Source: Lactobacillus acidophilus (GTDB lineage: Bacteria; Bacillota; Bacilli; Lactobacillales; Lactobacillaceae). Taken from it: a stretch of DNA of 64,000 nt. Made by a program: the position numbers and the translations under genes. The first letter of the stretch is position 1. Each line of letters begins with the position of its first letter. Positions 36,040 through 44,927 of the stretch are shown here, piece by piece. The stretch is from positions 744,001-808,000 of the forward strand of contig NZ_CP139575.1 of assembly GCF_034298135.1 (NCBI RefSeq), read 5' to 3'. The notes under the pieces are model-generated. The model searched no databases. It saw nothing but the letters and a program-made list of their open reading frames with translations, and was not told where the DNA came from.

Positions 36040-36954
36040 CTATTCCTTAATTAAACTATAGTAATTATCGTGAAAGATCTTTTGCTTATCTTTATCACTA
36101 ATTGTCAAATCATTGATTGCCTGAGTGATAATCTGATCAGCACCTGATGGCATCACAGCAAAAGGTGCATCTGTGCCAAATAGAACATGGTCAATACCAT
36201 AGTAGTCAATAGCCAATTGCAATGCTGGAGTATTACCAAGAATAGCTGTATCTACATAGAACTTCTTGAAATCTTGAGCATGCTTTTCATCCAAAATATG
36301 GTCAATTCTGCCACTGAAGAATGGCACCATTGCTCCCGCGTGGTGGACGAGAATCTTTAAATTGGGGTAATCTTGGAAAAGATCACTTTGCACCAACTGA
36401 AGCATTGCTTGTGACAATTCATATTCCCATGAAAATACTAAGTTGTTGTCAGGCTTTCTTGCATCAAAAACGGGATGCATCCATAAGGGAACATGCAATT
36501 TAGCTGCTTGTGCTAATACTGGTCTAAATTCTTTATCAGCAATGCTTTTACCTAAATGACGAGTAAAGATTTGTGCACCAACTAAATTCTCATCATCCTT
36601 AATAGATGAAATAACTTTGCAAGCCGATTCAATATTATTCATTGGTAAAATTGCAACTGCACCAGCAAATTTACCTGGATGTTGATCTACAAGATTCGAT
36701 AATTCTTCATTAGCACTTTGACACAGTTCTGCAGAAGTCTTTGAATCAGTAAAATCTTCTGGACTGATATTAGCTAAAGAAATTACCTGCTTAGTATTTT
36801 GATCTGGCCACTTAGTTAATCGCTCATCCAAATCCATCAAAGTTTTAATTTTAATAAATGGAAACATATTAGGAATATTTGGCTCAACAGACAGCATCTT
36901 TTGATAATATTTAGCCGGTAAAATGTGAGCATACGCATCAATTTTTGTGGTCAT
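36040..36954 (-). CDS. Metal-dependent amidohydrolase family protein (ACMSD-like)
   Basis: A 304-residue TIM-barrel enzyme. The first metal motif reads KIDAYAHILPAKYY, the barrel His segments are WMHPVFDARK and LVHHAGAMVPFF, and the final Asp is in LFGTDAPFAVMP, the order of the aminocarboxymuconate-semialdehyde decarboxylase branch. Many lactobacilli carry such proteins of unknown substrate. Coupled closely to the histidine phosphatase gene upstream (12-base gap). Confidence 0.82.
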   Translation of the reverse strand: MTTKIDAYAHILPAKYYQKMLSVEPNIPNMFPFIKIKTLMDLDERLTKWPDQNTKQVISLANISPEDFTDSKTSAELCQSANEELSNLVDQHPGKFAGAVAILPMNNIESACKVISSIKDDENLVGAQIFTRHLGKSIADKEFRPVLAQAAKLHVPLWMHPVFDARKPDNNLVFSWEYELSQAMLQLVQSDLFQDYPNLKILVHHAGAMVPFFSGRIDHILDEKHAQDFKKFYVDTAILGNTPALQLAIDYYGIDHVLFGTDAPFAVMPSGADQIITQAINDLTISDKDKQKIFHDNYYSLIKE

Positions 36955-36966
36955 ATTTTTACTTCC

Positions 36967-37569
36967 TTAATTCACTTGAGTTACTTCGAATTTATTATTT
37001 TTCTTATTAATAATCTCAACAACCTTAAATTGATCATTTTTGAATTCAATTTTAGCAACCGAAGCATTGGTAAAGCCAATTTTAAAAAGTTGATCAATAC
37101 TCATATTAATAGTAGAAAGAAAGTTAAAAATTGCACCTGCGTGTGAGACTATCAAAATGTTGCTATTATCAGCATTTTCTCTTGCAATCTTTAACATCGT
37201 ATCATGCATTCTCATTTTTACTTGATCTTCGCTTTCACCACCATATTTCACAAAGAAATCTTCATAAGGTACAGGCGGATTTAGTCGTTCATCTTCTGCC
37301 TCAAAAGAACCAAAATATTCTTCTTTTAAGCCTTTCAACCTTCGATAGGGTAATTGATGATCAGTTGCCAGTTCTAAAGTATCTGATGCTCTTTCAGAAG
37401 TTGAACTATAGCCTTTATCAAAATTAATATTATTTTCTCTAAAATATCGTCCAATTTCTTTTGCTTGCTTAATCACCTCTTCAGTTAGAGGAGAATCGGT
37501 CCAGCCTTGGATCTTATGCCACAGATTGAAATAAGTTTGTCCATGACGCATCAAGTAAATAGTTATCAT
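36967..37569 (-). CDS. Histidine phosphatase family protein
   Basis: A 200-residue phosphoglycerate-mutase-like protein. RHG motif LMRHGQTYFNLWHKIQGWTD, second His in ILIVSHAGAIFNF. Same superfamily as 24672-25268 but clearly different sequence. First gene of a two-gene unit with the amidohydrolase. Confidence 0.86.
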   Translation of the reverse strand: MITIYLMRHGQTYFNLWHKIQGWTDSPLTEEVIKQAKEIGRYFRENNINFDKGYSSTSERASDTLELATDHQLPYRRLKGLKEEYFGSFEAEDERLNPPVPYEDFFVKYGGESEDQVKMRMHDTMLKIARENADNSNILIVSHAGAIFNFLSTINMSIDQLFKIGFTNASVAKIEFKNDQFKVVEIINKKNNKFEVTQVN

Positions 37570-37684
37570 AAGCTTTACCTTTCAAAAATATCTCAAGACA
37601 AGATTACCACAAAACTCCTTATTTCTATCAATTATATTTTATATTTACTTTTTTAAAGGTATGGGCTTCAATATAAAGGTTAAA

Positions 37685-37726
37685 ATATTTAAGATAATTT
37701 CTATAATTTGTTATATTTAAGATAAT
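37685..37726. repeat. Two 14-bp direct repeats upstream of tpx
   Basis: ATATTTAAGATAAT occurs at 37685-37698 and 37713-37726, a 28-base period, 25-66 bases before the tpx start. Might be duplicated promoter sequence or an operator for an oxidative-stress regulator; by eye it cannot be assigned. Confidence 0.5.
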
Positions 37727-37750
37727 AAAAAGAAAGAGAGGGTAAAACTT

Positions 37751-38245
37751 ATGAAAATTACTTTTAAAGGTAAAGAAGTTAAATTAGTAGGTACTCCGCC
37801 AGCAGTTAGAGAAGAAATGCCCAACTTTACAGTACTAGATAAGAATAATCAAGAATTTACTAAGTCTGATTTGCTAGGCAAGTTTAGTTTGATTAGTGTA
37901 GTACCAAATATCAATACTCCTGTTTGCAGTATTCAAACCAAAACTTTTAATAAGGCAATGGATAAATTCCCAGAAATTAACTTTTTGACTATTTCCACCA
38001 ATACTATTGAAGACCAGCAAACTTGGTGTGCTGCCGAAGACGTTAAAAATATGAAATTGATGTCTGATAAAAATTTGTCATTTGGCAAAGCGACCGGTTT
38101 ATTAATTCCAGAATTCGGCATCCTTGCTCGTTCTGTTTGGGTTCTCGACCCTAATTGTAAAATCCTATATCGTGAATTAGTTGATGAAATTACACATGAA
38201 CCTAATTATGATGCAGTTTTAAACGAATTAAAACAATTGCATTAG
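37751..38245 (+). CDS. tpx: Thiol peroxidase (2-Cys, Tpx type)
   Basis: A 164-residue peroxiredoxin that reduces peroxides using thioredoxin. Peroxidatic Cys59 in NTPVCSIQT and resolving Cys93 in TWCAAEDVKN, the spacing of the Tpx family; the motif LGKFSLISVVPNINTP is typical. Ribosome site GAGAGGG. Two perfect 14-base direct repeats just upstream. Confidence 0.95.
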   Translation: MKITFKGKEVKLVGTPPAVREEMPNFTVLDKNNQEFTKSDLLGKFSLISVVPNINTPVCSIQTKTFNKAMDKFPEINFLTISTNTIEDQQTWCAAEDVKNMKLMSDKNLSFGKATGLLIPEFGILARSVWVLDPNCKILYRELVDEITHEPNYDAVLNELKQLH

Positions 38246-38357
38246 GATTTATATCTTCACCAAAATCAATCCATAGAAAAAGAAGAACCGCTTACCCAAT
38301 TTTTAAAATCTTAGGAGTAAACACTTCTTTTTTCTGTAATAATGTTTGATATTCTAT

Positions 38358-38407
38358 AAGAAATCCTATTGATAGATTTCTACGATATTCTATCAATAGG
38401 ATTTCTT
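38358..38407. terminator. Hairpin with 19-bp perfect stem
   Basis: Arms 38358-38376 and 38389-38407 (AAGAAATCCTATTGATAGA and complement) between converging tpx and the ABC transporter binding protein gene. Weak T-run afterwards. Probably a terminator for one or both, but its direction is unclear. Confidence 0.6.
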
Positions 38408-38527
38408 GCGTTAAAAAAGGCATGAGCTTCAATGCATTAATGTCTTAACTTAATGACATTGATTTAGTAGCCTAATGCCTTTCTCATTGTTTATTTTTAG
38501 TTGAATTCTATCAAATATCATTTGGCA

Positions 38528-39388
38528 TCAAGCCAAAATAATATCAGTTGGCTTGATATCCTTACCAAAGTATGGACGTAATTCTTTATTGTAATCTTCT
38601 ACGAAAAAGCTTTCCTTATTCAATTTAGTAATCTCTTTATTTGTCCATTTTAATAGTGAACGATTCCCTTTTTTAACTGCTGGAGAAATATATTGTTTGG
38701 GACCAATACTCTTAATTCCTACAGTATATTTAGGATTTTGTTTTACCCAAGCGTAAAGGTATGAGTTATCATCAGCTAAAGCTGCACCACGACCATTCTT
38801 AAGAGCGTTGAATTGCTGCGTTTTAGAATCGAATTTTAATAAGTTTACATTCTTTTGTTGTGAGAAGTAGTTTTCAGCAGTCGTACCCTTAGTAACAATT
38901 AATTTTTTATTCTTTAACTGATTAGCAGAAGTTATTGGTGCACTCTTAGGCGAAATGACACCAACAGAAACCTTCATATATGGTTTAGCAAAGTCTACTA
39001 CATCTTTTCGTTCAGGTGTAACTGTAAAGTTAGCCAAAATGATATCAGCTTTATTTGAATTCAAAGTGTCAACACGATTGTTAGCATTAACTTGAACAAA
39101 TCTAATTTTCACCCCTAAATCCTGGGTCATACGGTGTGCCAAGTAAACATCATAACCTACACGCTTACCATTTGAATTAACCCAGCCATAAGGTGGTAAA
39201 TCACCAAAAACCGCTACTCTTAAGTAGCCGCGTCTTTTAATTTCAGAAACTCCGTTTTGATTACTCCATCGGCTAGCAGAAGTACCACTATTTAAACCTT
39301 TTTGCGCAAAACCAAAATAAGCAGAGATAATCACGAGTAAAATAGCTAGTATGCTGATAGTCCAATTGAAAATGTTCTTAACTTTCAT
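38528..39388 (-). CDS. Amino-acid ABC transporter substrate-binding protein (cystine-type)
   Basis: A 286-residue periplasmic-type binding protein anchored by an N-terminal helix (about 9-28); no lipobox Cys is seen. Ligand-binding landmarks: EIKRRGYLRVAVFGDLPPYG, VDTLNSNKADIILANFTVTP and RKDVVDFAKPYM, the pattern of polar amino-acid receptors. Last gene of the four-gene operon led by the cysteine leader peptide at 41552, which is why cystine or cysteine is the proposed ligand. Gap to the ATPase is 13 bases. Confidence 0.88.
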   Translation of the reverse strand: MKVKNIFNWTISILAILLVIISAYFGFAQKGLNSGTSASRWSNQNGVSEIKRRGYLRVAVFGDLPPYGWVNSNGKRVGYDVYLAHRMTQDLGVKIRFVQVNANNRVDTLNSNKADIILANFTVTPERKDVVDFAKPYMKVSVGVISPKSAPITSANQLKNKKLIVTKGTTAENYFSQQKNVNLLKFDSKTQQFNALKNGRGAALADDNSYLYAWVKQNPKYTVGIKSIGPKQYISPAVKKGNRSLLKWTNKEITKLNKESFFVEDYNKELRPYFGKDIKPTDIILA

Positions 39389-39401
39389 ACCTAACCCTCC
39401 A

Positions 39402-40142
39402 CTAGAAATCCATGCTGTCTAGGAATTCACGAGCACGAGCAGTTTGGGGGTTCTTAAAGAACTCTTTTCCTGGTGTATCTTCCAAGATTTTACCATTTTC
39501 AAGGAATAGTACTTCATCTGCAATCTTTTCAGCGAAATTCATCTGGTGAGTTACGACAATCATGGTCATATGATCTCTATTAGATAAATGCTCTACAATT
39601 TCTTGAACACCGCGAACCATTTCTGGATCAAGAGATGCAGTAATTTCGTCTAATAGCAAAATTTCGGGATTCATAGCCATTGCACGGACAATTGCTACTC
39701 TTTGTTTTTGACCACCGGATAATTCTCTTGGATATGATGATGCATAATCTTGCATCCCTACCCGTTTTAGCAATTCTTCAGCTTGCTTTCTAACTTCATC
39801 TTCTTTTCGATGTTGCACTTTTACTGGAGCAAGTAAAATATTGTCCATTACGGTTAAGTTAGGAAATAGATCATAGCTCTGGAAAACCATACCAATCTTT
39901 TGTCTTAATAATTGCCATTCTTTTGGAGTAGGATCAATTTTTTTATCATGAAAATAAATACTACCCTTTTGATAATCTTCTAAGCCATTTAAAGTACGTA
40001 AAAGCGTACTCTTGCCCGAGCCTGATGGGCCGAGAAGGGTTAAAACTTCACCCTTTTTAAGATTGAAGTTAATATCATGTAAAGCCCGCCAATCACCGTA
40101 AAATTTATCTAAATGTTCTACCTTTAAAATTTCTTCTGTCAT
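39402..40142 (-). CDS. Amino-acid ABC transporter ATP-binding protein
   Basis: A 246-residue ATPase of the polar amino acid uptake class. Walker A LLGPSGSGKST, signature LSGGQKQRVAIVRAMAM, Walker B LLLDEITASLDPE, and the His switch in VVTHQM. Third gene of the cystine-type operon, 8 bases downstream of the second permease. Confidence 0.93.
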   Translation of the reverse strand: MTEEILKVEHLDKFYGDWRALHDINFNLKKGEVLTLLGPSGSGKSTLLRTLNGLEDYQKGSIYFHDKKIDPTPKEWQLLRQKIGMVFQSYDLFPNLTVMDNILLAPVKVQHRKEDEVRKQAEELLKRVGMQDYASSYPRELSGGQKQRVAIVRAMAMNPEILLLDEITASLDPEMVRGVQEIVEHLSNRDHMTMIVVTHQMNFAEKIADEVLFLENGKILEDTPGKEFFKNPQTARAREFLDSMDF

Positions 40143-40150
40143 AATTACAC

Positions 40151-40825
40151 CTACTCTTTATTTGCTGTTAACCGCTTTGCCCATGCTGATAATGGATAAT
40201 CTAAAATGAAATATAAAATGAAAATAAAACCATAAATCCAAAATACACCTGTTGGATATTTTTGATTATTAGCTTCAATAATTTGTTGTCCTACATTGAT
40301 TACTTCCATAATATTGATCACCATCAAAAGTGAAGTTGTTTTAATCACACGTGTTGCAAGATTAATTGTTGCAGGAAGCTCTAATTTGATTGCTTGTGGT
40401 AATAAAACATATCTAAAGAGTTGAATATTACTTAAACCCAGTGCCAAACCTGATTCTCGCTGGTTCTTTGGCACTGATTCTAGTGCTCCACGTACAATAT
40501 CACTAAATTCAGCAGCTACCCATAATGCAAAGGCCAAAACTGCCATCCAAGTTGCCGACCAATTAACATGGAATGTTCTTGGCAAAATATAATAAACCAA
40601 ATATAAAAGTACAATTGTTGGCACTATTCTAAAAAATTCAAGATATAGTCTCAAAACAAAACGAACAATTTTATTAGGCATAGTACGTAAGATTCCTAGA
40701 ATTGTACCTAAAAGTAAACCAATAACTAATGAAATTGCTGCAATCCAAATAGATGCCCATAATCCAGCCATTAAGCGTGCTAGATTTGTTCCTTCAAATA
40801 AAACATTAATTCCCGAATGCACCAT
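40151..40825 (-). CDS. Amino-acid ABC transporter permease 2
   Basis: A 224-residue inner-membrane permease with five helices. The EAA loop region reads VPKNQRESGLALGLSNIQLF. Its start overlaps the end of the first permease gene by 20 bases, which implies translational coupling. Family: HisM/GlnP-type. Confidence 0.9.
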   Translation of the reverse strand: MVHSGINVLFEGTNLARLMAGLWASIWIAAISLVIGLLLGTILGILRTMPNKIVRFVLRLYLEFFRIVPTIVLLYLVYYILPRTFHVNWSATWMAVLAFALWVAAEFSDIVRGALESVPKNQRESGLALGLSNIQLFRYVLLPQAIKLELPATINLATRVIKTTSLLMVINIMEVINVGQQIIEANNQKYPTGVFWIYGFIFILYFILDYPLSAWAKRLTANKE

Positions 40826-41465
40826 AACGAACTCTCTTTTCTAACCAATTTAAAATTAAAATTAATGGAATCAAAATTACTGCATATGCAACTACCAGCA
40901 TAAATAAGTATTCGTTTGAACGATAATACATTCCGATCAAGTCCATCGCTGTGTTAGTCAATTCTGGAATTGCAATGACAGAAAAGATTGATGTTTCTTT
41001 AATTAAAAAGATTATATTGGCGGCAAGTGCTGGTACACTGAGTGCTACCCCCTGTGGAAAGACAACATATCTAGCAAGTTGTAATCTATTCATCCCTAAA
41101 GCCTTACCACTATTAATTTGGCTCTTAGTTACACCATTAAATCCACCGGTAAAACCTTCTGCCATATATGCCCCACCTAAAAAGATCAAGCCGATAATAC
41201 CGCAGACTTCTGCGGACATCTTTAAACCGAAGATTGGAAACGCATAATATAAGAAAAATAGTTGAATTAATAATGGTGTGTTTCGTGCAAGTTCTACATA
41301 TGCGGTAGATATTTGACTTAAAACAGGTACTTTAAAATATTGAAATAAACTGACTATAATTCCCACTATTATTGATCCAATGATTCCAACTAACGATAAC
41401 CAAAGTGTTAGCTTGAAACCTGCCATAAATGCAGGCATTGCCTGCTGGATAATCGTCCAATTCAT
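40806..41465 (-). CDS. Amino-acid ABC transporter permease 1
   Basis: A 219-residue permease from the ATG at 41465, which follows GGGAGGA by 6 bases; the in-frame TTG 15 bases upstream overlaps that site and is rejected. EAA loop VTKSQINSGKALGMNRLQL, helices at about 10-30, 45-70, 80-105. First structural gene behind the cysteine leader peptide and terminator. Confidence 0.9.
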   Translation of the reverse strand: MNWTIIQQAMPAFMAGFKLTLWLSLVGIIGSIIVGIIVSLFQYFKVPVLSQISTAYVELARNTPLLIQLFFLYYAFPIFGLKMSAEVCGIIGLIFLGGAYMAEGFTGGFNGVTKSQINSGKALGMNRLQLARYVVFPQGVALSVPALAANIIFLIKETSIFSVIAIPELTNTAMDLIGMYYRSNEYLFMLVVAYAVILIPLILILNWLEKRVRYGAFGN

Positions 41466-41488
41466 TAAAAATCCTCCCAAACAACATA

Positions 41489-41530
41489 AAAAGACCTACA
41501 ATCTAAATTCAGCTTAGATCGTAGGTCTTT
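41489..41530 (-). terminator. Leader terminator (attenuator) of the cystine-type ABC operon
   Basis: On the minus strand, AAAGACCTACGATCTAA and its near-perfect complement flank an 8-base loop, followed by a T-run. It lies between the cysteine-rich leader peptide (stop at 41552) and the permease ATG at 41465, only 24 bases from the latter. Confidence 0.9.
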
Positions 41531-41551
41531 AATTATTACTATATAGCATTA

Positions 41552-41656
41552 TTAATTATTGAAGTACGGGATGCTGAATTTTCTGCATAACAAAGAAAGT
41601 TGACAGCATTGACAACATACATTAACAATTTGATTGTTTGCAGCTAATTTCAACAT
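41552..41656 (-). CDS. Cysteine-rich leader peptide (34 aa) of the ABC operon
   Basis: A 34-codon ORF: MLKLAANNQIVNVCCQCCQL, then SLLCRKFSIPYFNN. Five Cys codons, four of them in the block CCQCC. The ribosome site AAAGGAG stands 9 bases before the ATG. Twenty-one bases after the stop the terminator stem begins. Unlike the Cys-Cys-Cys leader at 5080, the downstream operon here is intact. Expected behaviour: when Cys-tRNA is scarce the ribosome stalls at the Cys block and the terminator cannot form, so the transporter is made. Not homologous in sequence to the other leader outside the Cys block. Confidence 0.85.
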   Translation of the reverse strand: MLKLAANNQIVNVCCQCCQLSLLCRKFSIPYFNN

Positions 41657-41709
41657 GATTAGTACTCCTTTCCGAACACTTTTAATAAGTAAGCTATTAA
41701 CTATAAATA

Positions 41710-41738
41710 AGTTTAGGTCTCTGCTTACTTATTGTCAA
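41710..41738 (-). promoter_or_regulatory. Sigma-A promoter of the ABC operon leader
   Basis: TTGACA (41733-41738) and TAAACT (41710-41715) with 17-base spacing on the minus strand, about 40 bases before the leader ribosome site. Confidence 0.75.
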
Positions 41739-41803
41739 TAAGCTCATTAAAAAAAGTTTGATTTATTTTAATTTTCTTATACTTTTGTCAATCTAGCTTT
41801 TTA

Positions 41804-41947
41804 TTATCTCCACAAAAAATTAATCAAAAGTTGATCTACCTGAGAATTACGATGCAAACGACTATGTTGAGCCATTCTTCCAGGAATCTCTGCTTCTTGG
41901 TATGATTTAGCACGATTATTAATCAAATACCCAATTATCATATCCAT
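41804..41947 (-). pseudogene. C-terminal remnant of a DUF915-like alpha/beta hydrolase
   Basis: A 47-codon frame reading MDMIIGYLINNRAKSYQEAE then IPGRMAQHSRLHRNSQVDQL and LINFLWR, stop. The ending HSrLHrNsqVDqlLInFLW is that of DUF915 hydrolases, normally over 250 residues. No ribosome site and no N-terminal part. Confidence 0.5.
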
Positions 41948-42239
41948 GCAAATTTTGGTTACTGATAAATTTCATAATTTGTGGGGAAATTTATACCATG
42001 ATGTTAAATTATTAGCACAAAGCAACCTTGCTTTTAATGCAGCAATTTTAGCTAGTCAAAAAGATGCAGTTCAAATCACTTATGATCATCTAGTTGATAA
42101 AGATTATTTAAACCTTGTCTCGCGTCCTCTTTCACCTAAAGTCACTGATCCCAATATGGTCATTTGGAATAAGAATGTTCGACGTTCCAATTTAGCTAAT
42201 CTATTTTTACAAGAATTACGCAAATCGCTTAATGAATAA
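41946..42239 (+). pseudogene. Possible C-terminal remnant of a LysR-type regulator
   Basis: A 97-codon ORF whose start overlaps the divergent hydrolase remnant and has no ribosome site. The ending NMVIWNKNVRRSNLANLFLQ and the hydrophobic/charged layout resemble the last part of a LysR substrate-binding domain. No DNA-binding part. Likely debris of a former regulator-hydrolase pair. Confidence 0.4.
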
Positions 42240-42312
42240 TTTTTAAAACTTGGTAAAGTCCAGTGCTTATTTATTTCAAATTTCATTATTTAGACTAATA
42301 ATATTCAACATT

Positions 42313-43868
42313 ATGAAAAAGTTTTTTAGATTTTTAGTTATAATTGCTATTTTTTTACTACTGGGATATTTCTTCATCCCTAAAAAAGTTAATCCAGTAA
42401 AAAATGGGCAGATTGTTTTACAACCAGCCAAAATCATTGAATATCAAAACGTTCATACCAAGCTAGCCGGTAAACGGAATTATCCAATTTATTGAAATGT
42501 ATCTCAAAAAGGCGGCGTTAACGCCTTCTCTTCAACTAAATATTTTAGAAAAGGATTACTGCAGTCGCAGCGCTCGGCTAAAACAAAAAACGGAACATAT
42601 TGGCAACTAGTTATTAACGGACGAGAAACCAGTTGGGTTAATGAAAAGTTCTTCCGTAGAAATGAGATCTCAGTTGCTAAGCATATTTCTTTAGTTAGGA
42701 ATAACTACTATGCTTTTCCAGTGCGTGATGCCATCGCATATGTGGTAGATAAGCATGGGACATTAATAAACCCTAACCAGATAAAAGTTTCACAAAAACA
42801 AATTAGCTCAGCTACTCCCGGTGCTTACTCCGTCACCTTTAAATATGAAAAAATTAAAACGCGTACCATAGTTAATGTGCGCTCCAATTATAATGAAGGA
42901 ATAGCTGTTGCTAATAAAACTGCCACAAGCGATCCTTCTGAGGCAAAGTCGTTTATAGGAAGTTCTCAATCTTCATCGCCTAACTGGAATATGGAAAATG
43001 GTTATCAACCTGAGATGGAAATTAATACCTATCATGGTAAAAATGGTGCCACTATGCAAACCGCTTTTTATCAACCACGTTTTCGCTTACTTGACTATGA
43101 GCAATACGATGATCAGCTAAATCAAGTGGGAGTCATTCCTCAAGGAATCAATTTGTTGAATAACCAATTAACAGTCTCGTATTTTGGTCAGCCTAATTCA
43201 ACTTGGGGACACTTGGTAACTTATAACCTCAATAATTTGTCGGATCCAATTCAAACGCAGAATTTACGGACAATGAGTTGGAGCGATTTTAAGCAAACAA
43301 GTCAAAACATCAGCGTTTCTCCATATTTAAAATTAGGCCACGGTCAGTCACTTGGAACTACCAAAAACTATATCTACGTTTTAGCCAGCAACAATCGTGA
43401 AGCTAACCCGGCAAAATCAACAGAAATCTTACAAATATCTCGTAAGAATTACCAAATAAAGAATCTGTGGACAATCAAAGTTTGGAATCGTTCAGAATAC
43501 TTTCCATGCTACTTCCATAATGCATATTTTGTAAACAGTCATTTGCTGTATGCTGTTTTTCATAATTCCAGCAAAGGCACTTACAAATACTGGCGTCTTA
43601 TTCGCCGAAGAAATACTTGAATTCCAACTGAAATTTCAGCTACTCAATCCAATTTTGTAAAAAATAATTCTCCCCTTCAAGGCTTTACTTATGCTAATAA
43701 TAATTTCTATCTAGCTTTTAACGACAATATTTTTCAAGTAGCTCAATCTGGTAAAGTTTTAAAACACTATCAATTCCGTACCTTACGTGAATCTGAAGGA
43801 ATTGCCGTAAGAATGGACAACTATATATCGAATTAGCACGCAGACCTGAATTATTGAAAATAAAATAA
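42313..43868 (+). pseudogene. Large surface-type protein gene with two UGA stops and a frameshift
   Basis: One continuous frame from MKKFFRFLVIIAIFLLLGYF to near the end, about 515 codons, interrupted by TGA at 42493 (PIY*NVSQ), TGA at 43618 (RRNT*IPTE) and a one-base shift near 43810 after which KNGQLYIELARRPELL reads to 43868. N-terminal membrane anchor, then a Gly/Asn-rich extracellular-like body with repeated WxxL-type strands and the segments VSYFGQPNSTWGHLVTYNL and LASNNREANPAKSTEI. Relatives in lactobacilli are cell-surface proteins of unknown role. Both stops sit where Trp would fit, so single G-to-A changes could explain them. Confidence 0.7.
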
Positions 43869-43870
43869 TA

Positions 43871-43903
43871 AAAAAAGAGAGGGCTAGCAACTCTCTCTTT
43901 TTT
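43871..43903. terminator. Bidirectional terminator
   Basis: AAAAAAGAGAGGG-type arms AAAGAGAG and CTCTCTTT with flanking A and T runs, between the pseudogene and the converging aldo/keto reductase. Confidence 0.85.
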
Positions 43904-43918
43904 GCTTATAAAATATTT

Positions 43919-44785
43919 TTACATCTTACCGCCAAATACTGGGAAAATGTCAGCTTTACCATAATCAACTGGAGTAAATTTCTTAAGTTCAGCCATATCT
44001 TCATCACTGATCTTAAAGTCAATTTCCGCGTTACTCTTCATATGTTCTGGATTAGCAGATTTTGGTAAAACAACACAATTAAGTTGCCAATCGTAACGGA
44101 TACATAATTGAGGAACACTTACACCATACTTATCAGCCATTTGCTTAACTTGAGGATTATTCAATGCAGCACCATGAGCAATAGGTGAAAAGGCTTCAAC
44201 AACGATATCGTTTTCTTGACTATAATTAATCAGATCCATTGGAGTTTCACCAATATGAACTAAAATCTGGTTTACAGCTGGTTTAGTAGAACTATTCTTA
44301 ATGATATTATCTAAGTCTTCTTTTTCAAAACTTGAAACACCAATGGTGCGGAGTTTACCTTCTTTTACGGCATCTTCCATTGCACGCCAAGTTTCAAGAT
44401 TTCCTTCAAAATGGCGATCACTTGATTGATTTACTTTATTCCAAGGTTGAGGATTATGAATGATCATCATATCAAGATAATCTAACTCCATTTTATCCAA
44501 GGTTTCATCAATTGAAGTCTTAGCTTCTTTATAATTCTTAATCTCAGCAGCTACCTTTGAATTAATAAAAATTTCATCACCAGCAACACTAGAATTTTTA
44601 ACACCTTCGCCTACCCCGCGCTCATTACCGTAAGCTTGAGCAGTATCAATATGACGATATCCAATCTTAACTGCTTCTTCTACAGCTTTAGGCGTTTGAG
44701 TATCAGGGATTTCCCATACGCCAAGTGCCATTTTAGGAATTTTTAAGCCATTATTCATTGTTAAAGTTTCATCAAAAATAGACAT
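43919..44785 (-). CDS. Aldo/keto reductase
   Basis: A 288-residue AKR TIM-barrel enzyme. N-terminus TMNNGLKIPKMALGVWEIP; catalytic Tyr in IDTAQAYGNERGV, Lys and His in MIIHNPQPW (His) and the barrel; C-terminal SANPEHMKSNAEIDF gives the NADPH-site motif. Family of 2,5-diketo-gluconate-reductase-like enzymes. Alone here; three paralogues lie at 51835-54693. Confidence 0.88.
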   Translation of the reverse strand: MSIFDETLTMNNGLKIPKMALGVWEIPDTQTPKAVEEAVKIGYRHIDTAQAYGNERGVGEGVKNSSVAGDEIFINSKVAAEIKNYKEAKTSIDETLDKMELDYLDMMIIHNPQPWNKVNQSSDRHFEGNLETWRAMEDAVKEGKLRTIGVSSFEKEDLDNIIKNSSTKPAVNQILVHIGETPMDLINYSQENDIVVEAFSPIAHGAALNNPQVKQMADKYGVSVPQLCIRYDWQLNCVVLPKSANPEHMKSNAEIDFKISDEDMAELKKFTPVDYGKADIFPVFGGKM

Positions 44786-44884
44786 GTAATCAATCCTTTC
44801 TTAATTAAGATTATTGTACGTTTAAAAACTATCCATATCTAAGACTTTGAAATTATTGAATACCATAATTTTTAAGTATTACTC

Positions 44885-44920
44885 AAAAAAAGGATCCGAG
44901 AAAATTAATTCTCAGATCTC
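44885..44920 (-). terminator. Terminator of brnQ
   Basis: On the minus strand, AGATCTGAGAA and TTCTCGGATC arms with one mismatch, followed by a long T-run (AAAAAAA on the plus strand). Confidence 0.75.
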
Positions 44921-44927
44921 TTTATTT

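Noticed and set aside
38278..38336. AAAAGAAG...CTTCTTTTTT hairpin after tpx
   Set aside because: Only short outer arms pair and the 40-base interior does not, so it is less convincing than the 19-bp hairpin at 38358-38407.
42313..43620. UGA recoding (Trp or selenocysteine) in the large surface-type gene
   Set aside because: No SECIS-like structure is seen, other genes here use UGA as an ordinary stop codon (e.g. the Ser leader), and a separate frameshift exists near the 3' end, so decay is simpler.
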